This document shows, in pieces, positions 27,908-36,149 of a stretch of 62,853 bases of DNA (positions are counted from its first letter, which is position 1; each line of letters opens with the position of its first letter). Both the position numbers and the translations under genes were made by a program. The stretch comes from Hoeflea sp. (GTDB lineage: Bacteria > Pseudomonadota > Alphaproteobacteria > Rhizobiales > Rhizobiaceae). The stretch is taken from the NCBI RefSeq assembly GCF_030682515.1, contig NZ_JAUXOD010000026.1, forward strand, positions 1-62,853, given 5' to 3'. The notes under the pieces are model-generated. The model made no database searches, was not told the DNA's origin, and saw nothing but the letters and a program-made list of their open reading frames with translations.

Positions 27908-27976
27908 CATCGCCCTGACCAAGTCATCGACAGTGCGGGTCGAGGTGCCTTGGATGTAGGCTTCCTGGATCACCGT
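27908..27976 (-). pseudogene. IS256-family transposase fragment
   Basis: The minus-strand peptide TVIQEAYIQGTSTRTVDD followed by LVRAM is the conserved core of IS256-family transposases (EAYIxGxSTRxVDDLVxAM). Sequence on both sides does not continue the protein. It abuts an IS66 fragment in the opposite orientation. Confidence 0.75.
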
Positions 27977-27992
27977 GCCGATCTTGCCCATT

Positions 27993-28100
27993 GCACTGGA
28001 GGCCGTGAAGCGGATTGATAGGTTGTTCGATGTCGAGCGCGATCTCAATGGTATGTCTGTCGACGAACGTCTGGAAAAGCGTCAGCAGGAAAGCCGCCCC
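27993..28100 (+). pseudogene. IS66-family transposase (TnpC) fragment
   Basis: The plus-strand peptide ALEAVKRIDRLFDVERDL, continuing NGMSVDERLEKRQQESRP, matches the characteristic IS66 transposase segment (RIDALFDIEREINGLSAEERLAVRQERSRP in intact relatives, quoted from memory of the family). It ends abruptly at both sides. The remaining 28101-28340 and 27746-27907 hold no gene that I can recognise. Confidence 0.75.
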
Positions 28101-28340
28101 TGGGTCAACTTTCCGCGCCGATTGACAGACTGCACCACATCCAGGCGGAAAGCTGTCCTTGCTTCGGAGCACAGGTTCACAGCGTACGCCCCTCCACCAA
28201 GGTAGCAGCCGGAGGAGCCAGTTTGCTGGCCGGCCGGACTTGTCGGCGAAATCATGCGGGTGCGGTCCAGCCAACGCGCGCTTCCGGTCCATGGTCAGAC
28301 CCGGTTTCGCCGGCCCGGACCCTAGTGAAGCACGGCCGTT

Positions 28341-28895
28341 TCAGCGACGGCGATGGGTCGCCGCCACACGTGACACCTCCTCGTAGATACCGGAGAGCAG
28401 ATTGAGCGTCTGTGTTGCCGCGCGCAACCGTTCGGCCAGGTCAGGAACATCGGCGACGGCCGCAATCAGCAGACGCCGGCGCAGGTCGCCATAGGCCTCG
28501 GTGACAGCGCGGCCCCTGTCCGTGACCTGATAAGTCACACCCGAGCGGCCGGATCCTTCACGGTGAACCAGTTCAGCGCCGATCAGCTTTCGCAGACTGT
28601 ACTGGATGTTGGGGACATCATCGCGGTTGGTCAGCCGCGCCAGGTCCTTGATGGTTTTCGGGCGCTCATTCATGCGGATGATGTGCAGCAGCGCGTTTTC
28701 AGGGCCCGAGGCAGCGACATCGACCACGCCCGCCAGGCATTCCGATTGCCAGCGCCCGAAACCCTCGAATGTGCGCATCAGCGCAAACTCCAGTTCCGTG
28801 GTGCTGACCTCGACATCGCTCCTGGCCAGATGCCAGCGATAATCCAGTTCGCCAGGTGCGGGCGGGTCTGCGGGCGGCGTTGGGCCGTTTTTCAT
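28341..28895 (-). CDS. MarR-like winged-helix regulator
   Basis: Predicted transcription factor of 184 residues. A winged helix lies at about residues 60-135 (ALLHIIRMNERPKTIKDLARLTNRDD, then SLRKLIGAELVHREGSGRSGVTYQVTDRG read as helix-turn-helix and wing). It resembles the MarR-type regulators often found beside degradation genes. The ATG at 28895 is preferred because AGGAGC precedes it; one at 28916 has no ribosome site. It is divergent from the monooxygenase gene, with a 15-bp inverted repeat between them. Confidence 0.8.
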   Translation of the reverse strand: MKNGPTPPADPPAPGELDYRWHLARSDVEVSTTELEFALMRTFEGFGRWQSECLAGVVDVAASGPENALLHIIRMNERPKTIKDLARLTNRDDVPNIQYSLRKLIGAELVHREGSGRSGVTYQVTDRGRAVTEAYGDLRRRLLIAAVADVPDLAERLRAATQTLNLLSGIYEEVSRVAATHRRR

Positions 28896-28938
28896 GGGAT
28901 GCTCCTGACTCTCCATTAAATTTTACGCCTAAAGCATA

Positions 28939-28973
28939 TTGACGCAATCGGATTTTTAGATAGACTTTCTATC
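28939..28973 (+). promoter_or_regulatory. Promoter with overlapping inverted repeat ahead of the monooxygenase gene
   Basis: TTGACG (28939-28944) and TAGACT (28961-28966) are spaced by 16 bases. A perfect inverted repeat of GATAGA and TCTATC around CTT (28959-28973) covers the -10. This is the best candidate site for the divergent MarR-like regulator, which would then repress by blocking RNA polymerase. Confidence 0.55.
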
Positions 28974-29004
28974 ATAAATTAAAACCAATAAAGGAACAGC
29001 GACT

Positions 29005-30096
29005 ATGACAAGGAACATGATGCTGGTGGATGACCGCTTCCTGCTCGGGACTTTCTCGTCGAACTGCTCATCGGGGATGAGCGTGACCAAGGTTGAGGAA
29101 CGCTGGGACAATTCCTGGGAAAACAATCTTGCCCTCGGCCAATTGCTTGACGACGCCGGGATTGATTTCATGCTGCCGATCGCGCGCTGGATCGGCTATG
29201 GCGGCGAGACCGATTTTCATGGCGGCGTTCTTGAAACCATGACCTGGGCTGCCGGATTGCTGGCGTCCACAAAGAACATCTCGGTTTTCGCCACCATCCA
29301 CACAGCGGCAAATCACCCCGTGGTGGTGGCCAAGCAGATCGCCACGATTGACCATATCGGCAACGGCCGTGCCGGACTGAACATCGTCGCGGGCTGGAAC
29401 AAGCCCGAATACGAGGCGCTTGGCCTCAACCTGCCCGACGATCACGAAACCCGCTACGGCTATGCACAGGAATGGTTTGATGTTGTTCGCAAGCTCTGGG
29501 CGTCGAAAGACTATTTCGATTGGGACGGCGCGTACTTCAAGCTCAAGGGCGTTCATGGAGATCCGCTTCCGGTGCGGGGCTCCGTGCCGATCATCAACGC
29601 CGCCGGTTCTCCGCAGGGACGGGAATTCGCCACCGACAACGCCAACTTCCTGTTCACCCCGGCGATCGACCTGGCTCGATCGACCGAGGAGATCAAAGAA
29701 CTCAAGGACCAGGCAAAGTCGAAGAGCCGCAAGGTCGACGTGCTGACATTCTCGCATGTCATCTGCCGTCCGACCGAGGAGGAGGCGCTTAATTATCTCG
29801 AGCACACGGCCAAGGCCAATGCCGACTGGGAGGCTGTCGACAATCTCGTGCGCCTGCAGTTCGCCCACGCGCACAGCTTCCCGCACGATCTGCTGGCGCT
29901 GATCCGCGACCGGTTCGCCATGGGTCATGGCGGCTTCCCCTTGATCGGCACGCCGGACCAGGTGGCCGAAGGCATTCTGTCGTTGCATCGCGCCGGGTTC
30001 GCCGGGACCACGCTGTCCTTTGTCGATTATGTGAAGGAATTTCCCTATTTCCGCGACACTGTTCTGCCCAAGCTCGATGCAGCCGGGATCCGCTGA
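29005..30096 (+). CDS. LLM-class flavin-dependent monooxygenase (RutA/SfnG-like)
   Basis: Bacterial-luciferase-fold monooxygenase of 363 residues that uses reduced FMN and oxygen. The conserved segment RAGLNIVAGWNKPEYEALGL matches the GWxKPEY region of RutA and sulfone/sulfonate monooxygenases, and NAAGSPQGREFATDNANFLF is the usual flavin-phosphate region. It is followed, with a 20-base overlap, by a flavin reductase that would supply FMNH2. RutA attacks uracil; SfnG-type enzymes attack sulfones. No other rut gene is present, so the substrate is left open. Confidence 0.88.
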   Translation: MTRNMMLVDDRFLLGTFSSNCSSGMSVTKVEERWDNSWENNLALGQLLDDAGIDFMLPIARWIGYGGETDFHGGVLETMTWAAGLLASTKNISVFATIHTAANHPVVVAKQIATIDHIGNGRAGLNIVAGWNKPEYEALGLNLPDDHETRYGYAQEWFDVVRKLWASKDYFDWDGAYFKLKGVHGDPLPVRGSVPIINAAGSPQGREFATDNANFLFTPAIDLARSTEEIKELKDQAKSKSRKVDVLTFSHVICRPTEEEALNYLEHTAKANADWEAVDNLVRLQFAHAHSFPHDLLALIRDRFAMGHGGFPLIGTPDQVAEGILSLHRAGFAGTTLSFVDYVKEFPYFRDTVLPKLDAAGIR

Positions 30097-30616
30097 GCGC
30101 GCGGGAGACGCGGACGCCGTCATCGAGCGTCCGCCCTCTGCAGGCGAATTCCGTGATGCCATGCGGAATTTTGTCGGCAATGTCAGCGTGCTGACGGCCG
30201 GCCAGGGCGACGACCGGTCCGGACTGGTGGTGACATCGGCCATCTCGCTGTCGGCGGATCCGCCGCTGCTGCTGGCTTGCGTCAATCGCGCCTCGTCGAC
30301 CTGGCCGCTGATCGAGCGATATGGCTGCTTTGGCTGGTCGGCGCTCGGCGCGGGCCATCAGGCGGTCGCCGAGCGCTTCACCGGCTTCGGTGGCGCCAAG
30401 GGGCCCGAGCGCTATGCCGGGGCGTCCTGGCTCGCGGCCAGGACCGGGGCGCTGCTGCTTGAAGACGCGGTCGTGGGCATCGATTGCACAGTCGAGGAAA
30501 TGATCGATCGCGCCACCCATTCGATCATCATCGGTCGGGTACAGGAGATTCGAACCCGTCCCGGCCAGGGAGCGATGATCTACTGGAACGGCGCATTCCG
30601 CGGACTGTCGGAGTGA
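30077..30616 (+). CDS. Flavin reductase family protein (RutF/HpaC-like)
   Basis: FMN-binding reductase of 179 residues that would feed reduced flavin to the monooxygenase. The split-barrel signature is visible as FRDAMRNFVGNVSVLTAG, LVVTSAISLSADPPLLLACVN (given in part) and the C-terminal YWNGAFRGL. The ATG at 30077 overlaps the end of the monooxygenase gene by 20 bases, a translational coupling common in two-component monooxygenases. Confidence 0.88.
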   Translation: MQPGSAERAGDADAVIERPPSAGEFRDAMRNFVGNVSVLTAGQGDDRSGLVVTSAISLSADPPLLLACVNRASSTWPLIERYGCFGWSALGAGHQAVAERFTGFGGAKGPERYAGASWLAARTGALLLEDAVVGIDCTVEEMIDRATHSIIIGRVQEIRTRPGQGAMIYWNGAFRGLSE

Positions 30617-30718
30617 CAATGCGGGACCGTCGGTGCGCAGATGCCCGCCGGTTCCGCCCAGATGTACAAGAACCTTCAATGGATCGGGAACCCGGTTCAG
30701 GCCATTGGGCGCGCGATC

Positions 30719-30841
30719 TCACTCTCCGGCCTGAAACACCGCCCGTCCGCCGCAGATCGTGGTCGTGACCGCCACATCCGTGATCTCGTCGTGATCCGCG
30801 ACCGCCGTGAGATCCCGGCCGAGGTTCACTGGATCCGCCAC
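30719..30841 (-). pseudogene. Amidohydrolase C-terminal remnant
   Basis: The minus-strand frame ends with VADPVNLGRDLTAVADHDE and VAVTTTICGGRAVFQAGE plus a stop, which is how amidohydrolases of the TIM-barrel metal-dependent superfamily end (K-x-ADxVxL...TxxGGxxV). The preceding residues are out of family, so only about 40 codons survive. The stretch from 30842 to 31062 contains no recognisable gene. Confidence 0.6.
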
Positions 30842-31062
30842 CTTGCCAGTTTCCAATGAGCCCTTACAGCAATCGCTTCGCCCCACAAAGGCGGCTCCGG
30901 CCGACAATCCTACGAGACTGAGGGATTACTGCCAAACGCGAGTAGTCGCGCCCTCCAACCGAGTTCGCGCTCAAAATGCAGGCTACTTTCCCTCGATATC
31001 AGTCCCACGACGACGTTCGACAATGTCATTGCCTACGTATGGAAAGCTTCTGCGAGTTTGAT

Positions 31063-31995
31063 ATGCTGACGCTGACTGACGACACCACCCGGCAGGGCGC
31101 ACTGCGGTTCTGTGATGGTAAGGGGAGGATCATCACAGGTGAGGGCACGACGCCAGTTCCGCAACTGATCAATCTCGAAGAGTTGCAAGATATCGCTTCC
31201 AGCATTGAACGGGGCGGCGAGGTTTCGAATGAGGCTTTGCGTCAGATGGCCGGAGCCGGAGGTTCGATCGGGGGTGCAAGGCCAAAGGCCAATGTATTGG
31301 ACGATGACCAGCTCTGGATTGCCAAATTCTCATCCGCAGGCGATGCCAGTCCCGTCGAACGGATCGAAGTCGCTACATTGAAGCTCGCTCGTGAAGTTGG
31401 CCTGAACGCCCCCGAAGTCCGCCTGGTTCTGGAACGAACCAGGAGTCCGATTGCCCTCATTCGGCGCTTTGACCGCGAGAGCACAGCGCGCATCCCGTAC
31501 ATCTCAGCCCGGACTGCGATCGAACGCCACGGCGCCGAACAGGGCGCCTACACGGACCTCGCTCAGTTCATCCGGCAACACAGCGACAATCCGCGTGCAG
31601 ATCTGCACGAACTCTGGTCGCGGATCGTGTACACGATTTTGGTCTCAAACACAGACGACCATCTCAAGAACCATGGATTTGTCTATGCCGGCGATTTCCG
31701 CTGGAGCCTTTCGCAGCTTTTTGATGTCAATCCGCAGCCCGAGCGCCACCGCTTTCTCAAGACAGCTATCATCGAAGGTGAGCCGTTTGCCGCTTCGCTG
31801 GAGCTCGCGCTTGAGGCTGCCGTGTTCTTCAACCTCGCCGCAGACGAAGCCAAAAAGATGGCGCGTATCATGGCGCGGCAGATTAACGGAACTTGGAGGG
31901 ACATCATGCGGAATCATGGTGTGACCGGCGCAGACCTTCGCGGCCTGGAACCCGCCTTCGAACATCAGGAAATGGAACGGGCACTTAGTCTGTAG
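31063..31995 (+). pseudogene. hipA: HipA-family Ser/Thr kinase, 5'-truncated
   Basis: HipA kinases are toxins of type II toxin-antitoxin pairs and usually have about 400-440 residues. Here homology begins only at FDMLTLTDDTTRQGALRF, which corresponds to about residue 110-120 of intact proteins, so the N-terminal subdomain is gone. The kinase core is kept: GGARPKANVL, LWIAKFSS with the ATP-site lysine, the catalytic-loop signature SNTDDHLKNHGF (coded about 31645-31680) and SQLFDVNPQPE with the metal-binding aspartate. The first methionine that could be used is at 31063, without a good ribosome site; the open frame extends upstream to 30976 with unrelated residues. No HipB antitoxin gene is adjacent. 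Either a dead remnant or a minimal kinase. Confidence 0.75.
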
Positions 31996-32542
31996 CTTGA
32001 ACCTGGATGGACACATTTGGCATATTGTAGGTCATTATATGACTTATCTGGCATATTTTGATATCCGACAGTCCCCTGATTTGGCGGCCCGTACCGAACT
32101 GTATCTATAGATGACCCACAGGACGTCGCCGATTTTTCCGGTCGATCCAAATCCGAAGGACGGCAGAGATAAGGATTTTGAATTTCCGTCAATTGGCTGC
32201 CACAAAGCAAATATTGCATAAGCTTTATTATGAAACTGAGGGGCACTGGACATTGCAGCTTTCTACTGAGAACGGCGGCAAGGGTCTCGGCAAAGCGGCA
32301 TGGCAATCTGCTATGAGGAAATCAGCCGGTTTTTTCGGATTATCATCTCGGTCGTGAGGAGCTAGGCCCAACAGCCGGAACGGTTATGGTTGCAAACACC
32401 TTCTTCAAAGCAGTTGGGTCTACGAACGCCGCTGCGATCGATGGTCGCTCGAAAGAATCAAACCATAAAACCCCATAGGTCAGAGTGTGCGGACCGCGGG
32501 TTCCTGCCTGAGAGGACTACATGTCGATACGATGCGCAGCTT
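31996..32542. other. 547-base stretch without a recognisable gene
   Basis: This gap between the truncated hipA and livF has noticeably more A+T in its first half than the neighbouring genes. Short open frames on both strands (up to 113 codons) show no family features, no ribosome sites and no operon context. It may be decayed mobile DNA. No inverted-repeat ends could be assigned by eye. Confidence 0.4.
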
Positions 32543-33256
32543 CTATTGTCGAATTCCCAAGTAACTTTCGATCAGCCGCCTGTCATTGATCAATTCACCC
32601 GCTGGACCATGCGTTGTGATTTCCCCCAGTTCCATGACGTAGCCCGCAGACGCCACTTCAAGCGCGGCGCGTGCATTCTGCTCGATCAACAAGATGGCAA
32701 TTCCTGAGTCCTTAAGGTCGGTCACGATGCGAAAGATGTCGCGCACGATCAAGGGAGCCAGTCCCAGGCTCGGTTCGTCCAACATCAGCAATCGCGGGCG
32801 CGCCATCAGTGCGCGGCCCATCGCCAACATCTGTCGTTCTCCGCCGGACAACGTTGCCGCAAGCTGGTGGCGGCGTTCCTTCAGCCGCGGAAAACGCCCG
32901 AAGACCTCCTCCAGCGCCTCGCCGCCATGGGACCGATTGCGCCGATAACAGCCAAGACGCAGGTTGTCCTCCACGGACATGCTCGAAAACAAGTCCCGCT
33001 TTTCCGACACCAGCGAGATGCCCATTTCCACGCGCTCCTCCACCGGGGACCTGGTAATGTCGATGCCATCGAACATCACCTTCCCCTTTGCGGGCAAAAC
33101 ACCCATGAGCGACAGCAGGGTCGTGGATTTGCCGGCGCCGTTGGCGCCAATGAGCGTCACAATTCCGGAGCCGGGCAGCTCGATCGCAATGTTGTGAACC
33201 GCAACAACCTTGCCGTAGCTGACCGAGAGGTCTGTCGCGGTTAGGAGCACACTCAT
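32543..33256 (-). CDS. livF: Branched-chain amino acid-type ABC transporter ATPase LivF
   Basis: ATPase of 237 residues, typical LivF length. Walker [16 protein letters not shown], signature TLSGGERQMLAMGRALM, Walker B LLMLDEPSLGLAP and switch region ILLIEQNARAAL are all present. The ATG overlaps the stop of the upstream livM-livG fusion (ATGA). Last gene of the operon. Liv-type importers next to CoA ligases commonly import aromatic acids rather than leucine. Confidence 0.94.
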   Translation of the reverse strand: MSVLLTATDLSVSYGKVVAVHNIAIELPGSGIVTLIGANGAGKSTTLLSLMGVLPAKGKVMFDGIDITRSPVEERVEMGISLVSEKRDLFSSMSVEDNLRLGCYRRNRSHGGEALEEVFGRFPRLKERRHQLAATLSGGERQMLAMGRALMARPRLLMLDEPSLGLAPLIVRDIFRIVTDLKDSGIAILLIEQNARAALEVASAGYVMELGEITTHGPAGELINDRRLIESYLGIRQ

Positions 33257-35016
33257 TGCAAGCCTCCCAAATAGGCTTCCTGAACAGCCGGATTCCGCTG
33301 GATTTCCGTTGGGGTGCCTTCGGCGATGCGTGTGCCGAAATCCAGCACAACAATGCGATCCGTCAGTCCCATGACAAACTCCATATCGTGTTCAACCAGC
33401 AGGATGCCCATGCCGTCGGCCCGCAGGCTGCTCAAAAGCTTCGCCAGTTCTTCCTTTTCAAATCGCCGCAGGCCCGCCGCAGGTTCATCGAGAAGCAATA
33501 GACTGGGCGCGAGACAGAGCGCCCGGGCGATCTCCGCCATGCGCGATGCGCCAAGCGACAGATTGCCTGCCAGCTGGAAGGCGTCGTCTGCAAGCCCGGT
33601 GCGCTCCAGATTCCGCATCGCTTCCGCAAAGATGCGTTCTTCCTCTTCGCGATCCAGGCGCAGCATGCCCCGCACGAAGCCGGCATGGCCGCGCAGATGC
33701 GCACCAAGCGCCACATTTTCGAGCACAGTCATTTCGGGCGCCAGCTTGACGTGCTGAAAGGTGCGCGCGACCCCTCGGGCTGCGATCTCTTCGGGCAGCA
33801 TGCCGTCGACCCGCACGCCGTCGATCCAGATTTTTCCCTCCGTCAGCGGTATCACACCGGTGAGGAGGTTGAAGGTCGTGCTCTTTCCAGCACCGTTTGG
33901 TCCGAGAAGCCCCAGAATTTCACCGGGCTTCAGTTTGAAACCAACGTCATTCACCGCAGCCAAGCCGCCAAATCGCTTTGTCAGGCCTTCGACCGTCAAC
34001 AGCGCGGCGTCGCCCTGTCTGGCCGGCGCAGTCTCAAGCGGCCTTGCATCGCGATTGATGTGGCGTTGACGATTGGAGAAGCGCTGGTCGATCGCCGCCC
34101 AGATGCCGTCGCGCGCATAAATGAGGGCAAGGATCAGCAGCGCGCCAAAGGCAATGGATTCAAAATTGCCGCCTTGCCCGAAGATCACCGGCAAGATGTC
34201 CTGCAACTGGTTCTTGAGCAAAACCACGACAGCCGCGCCAACGATCGCGCCGTAAACATGGCCAGCGCCGCCCACCACCGCCATGAGCAGATATTCGATC
34301 CCCGCATTGATGCCGAATGCGCTTGGGGTGACCGCCCTCTGAATATGCGCGAACAGCCACCCGGCCAGACCGGCAAGGACGCCCGCATAGACGAACACAA
34401 TCAACTTGGTGCGCGTGGTGTTCACACCAAAGGCCTCAGCCGAGGTTTTGCCGGAGCGCAGGGCGCTCATGGCCCGGCCAGTTCGCGAATCCAGCAGGTT
34501 TCTTGTCATGAACACCGAGACCGTGACAAACAGCCAAACCACTGGATAGACCTGCCGGCCCTCTATCAGTTCGATGCCGCCGATTGACAGCGGCGGCACG
34601 CCGGAAATGCCGTTGTAGCGACCCAGATATTCCAGATTTCCGAACAGATAGGATATGGCGATGCCCCAGGCTATGGTTCCCAGCGGCAGATAATGCCCGG
34701 ACAGCCGAACCGTCATCAGCCCGATGAGGAACGCCGAAAGCGTGGTCAACAGTATCGAGACGGGGAGCGTCAGCCACGGCGAGATGCCATACTTCACCGA
34801 CAAGACCGCAGTCGTATAGGCGCTGATCCCGACGAAGGCCGCCTGTCCGAATGACGTCATGCCACCAACACCGGTCAACACGACCAACCCAAGCGTCACA
34901 AGCGCGGCAAGGCCAATGTAATTCAGCAGGGAAACCCAGAACAGCGGCACACCCGGGATGTAGGGGGCCAGCAATGCCGCGAGAGCTATCAGGAGCGGGA
35001 TGCTTCTATTGTTCAT
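33253..35016 (-). CDS. livMG: Fused ABC permease-ATPase (LivM-LivG)
   Basis: A 587-residue fusion. The N-terminal half (about residues 1-310) is a LivM permease with many hydrophobic segments ([33 protein letters not shown]). The C-terminal half (about 345-587) is a LivG ATPase with Walker [19 protein letters not shown], signature [15 protein letters not shown] (LSLGA rather than LSGGQ, normal in LivG) and Walker [12 protein letters not shown]. The ATG at 35016 lies 4 bases after the livH stop; an in-frame ATG at 35034 would overlap livH. Such fusions are known in Rhizobiales; this one is intact. Confidence 0.9.
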   Translation of the reverse strand: MNNRSIPLLIALAALLAPYIPGVPLFWVSLLNYIGLAALVTLGLVVLTGVGGMTSFGQAAFVGISAYTTAVLSVKYGISPWLTLPVSILLTTLSAFLIGLMTVRLSGHYLPLGTIAWGIAISYLFGNLEYLGRYNGISGVPPLSIGGIELIEGRQVYPVVWLFVTVSVFMTRNLLDSRTGRAMSALRSGKTSAEAFGVNTTRTKLIVFVYAGVLAGLAGWLFAHIQRAVTPSAFGINAGIEYLLMAVVGGAGHVYGAIVGAAVVVLLKNQLQDILPVIFGQGGNFESIAFGALLILALIYARDGIWAAIDQRFSNRQRHINRDARPLETAPARQGDAALLTVEGLTKRFGGLAAVNDVGFKLKPGEILGLLGPNGAGKSTTFNLLTGVIPLTEGKIWIDGVRVDGMLPEEIAARGVARTFQHVKLAPEMTVLENVALGAHLRGHAGFVRGMLRLDREEEERIFAEAMRNLERTGLADDAFQLAGNLSLGASRMAEIARALCLAPSLLLLDEPAAGLRRFEKEELAKLLSSLRADGMGILLVEHDMEFVMGLTDRIVVLDFGTRIAEGTPTEIQRNPAVQEAYLGGLQ

Positions 35017-35020
35017 GAGC

Positions 35021-36055
35021 TCAATCTTCTTCATGGTGCGGCGCACGAATGGACCGCCAGATGAGAACCGGGAGAATAAGGCTGAAGACAATGACTTCCT
35101 TGAAGGCGCTCGCAAAGAAGGCGGAAACTGCCTCCGCAATGCCAATGGCAATCGCGCCGGCCACGGCGAGCGGAAAGCTTGCGAAACCCGCGACAATGGC
35201 GGCGACAAAGCCCTTGAGCCCAATCAGAAAGCCGCTGTCGTAATAAAGCGTGGTCAGCGGCGAAATGAGAATGCCGGAAATCGCTCCAACAAATGCGGCC
35301 ATCAGGAACGCGGTACGACCGGAGAAGGACGGTGAAATGCCGACCAGACTCGCCCCACGCGCATTCACGGCGGCAGCCATCAAGGCCTTGCCAGCCAGGG
35401 TACGACCAAAGAACAGGTAGAATCCGACCAGCAGGGCCAAAGTTGCACCCATCACCAGCAGGCTTTGAGCCGACACCAGCACTGGCCCGACAACGAAGTT
35501 GGCGCCAAACATTGGCGCGGCCCGATATCCCTCGGCACCGAAGAAAAGCAGGCCAAGTCCAATCATCAGCCAGTGGACTCCAACCGAGCCGATGAGGAGG
35601 ACAAGCACCGATGCGTTGGCCATTGGTCGAAAGCAGATTCTGTAGATGTATGGTCCCATGGGAACCACGAGCGCAAGCGCAAGTGCCATGTCAAAGAGAT
35701 ACGGCATGTCATATGGCGCAACCAGGATCACAACACCGACCAGGGCCAGCGGGGCAATGAAATCCCCTGCCAGGATTCCAAGGATCCTGGGTCTGGTCAA
35801 TGTGTGCCGCTCACGCAGGAACTCCAGAATTCCTGCAATTACTCCAAGACCCGCCAGCAGCCAGATGGAGCCCGGCACACTGCCCTGCTGCAATGCAGCG
35901 AAGGTGAGCCCTCCATAGGCAACGAAATCTCCCTGAGCAACAAAGATGATCCTGGTAACCGCAAAGAGCAAAACGAAGGCGACTGCCAGCAATGCATAGA
36001 TCGAGCCATTTATCAGCCCGTCCTGCACCAAGAATAGAGTGATCGTTGAATCCAT
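35021..36055 (-). CDS. livH: Branched-chain amino acid-type ABC permease LivH
   Basis: Inner-membrane permease of 344 residues, longer than the usual 290-300. The N-terminus LFLVQDGLINGSIYALLAVA, FAVTRIIFVAQGDFVAYGG and the late GAISGILISPLTTLYYDSGF, GLKGFVAAIVAGFASFPLAV match LivH. The extra length comes from an insertion after about residue 70 (GVIAGILEFLRERHTLTRPR and following) that adds one or two hydrophobic segments. The ATG at 36055 was chosen at the start of the conserved domain. It follows livK after 94 bases that hold a stem-loop. Confidence 0.9.
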   Translation of the reverse strand: MDSTITLFLVQDGLINGSIYALLAVAFVLLFAVTRIIFVAQGDFVAYGGLTFAALQQGSVPGSIWLLAGLGVIAGILEFLRERHTLTRPRILGILAGDFIAPLALVGVVILVAPYDMPYLFDMALALALVVPMGPYIYRICFRPMANASVLVLLIGSVGVHWLMIGLGLLFFGAEGYRAAPMFGANFVVGPVLVSAQSLLVMGATLALLVGFYLFFGRTLAGKALMAAAVNARGASLVGISPSFSGRTAFLMAAFVGAISGILISPLTTLYYDSGFLIGLKGFVAAIVAGFASFPLAVAGAIAIGIAEAVSAFFASAFKEVIVFSLILPVLIWRSIRAPHHEED

Positions 36056-36101
36056 CGTGTCGATGTTCCGGTTGTGCGCGCTTGTCTGTAAATCGGTCGT
36101 G

Positions 36102-36123
36102 CCCCGGCGCAAACGCCGGGGCT
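36102..36123 (-). terminator. Stem-loop between livK and livH
   Basis: Perfect 9-bp GC stem (GCCCCGGCG at 36102-36110 against CGCCGGGGC at 36115-36123) with the loop CAAA. It lies 26 bases after the livK stop and 46 bases before the livH start. There is no T-run after it on the minus strand, so it is more likely an attenuating or RNA-stabilising element that keeps livK transcript high. Confidence 0.65.
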
Positions 36124-36149
36124 GGCTTCAGTTCATCTCAGAGGATGGG

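Noticed and set aside
29005-30616. Rut pyrimidine-degradation operon
   Set aside because: Only a monooxygenase and flavin reductase resembling RutA and RutF are present; rutB, rutC, rutD and rutE-type genes are not adjacent.
31063-31995. Functional HipBA toxin-antitoxin module
   Set aside because: The N-terminal HipA subdomain and any HipB gene are missing; only the kinase core remains.
32543-36055. Leucine/isoleucine/valine uptake system in the strict sense
   Set aside because: Family names are retained as gene symbols, but the operon context with an aromatic-type CoA ligase and beta-oxidation genes argues for import of an organic acid.
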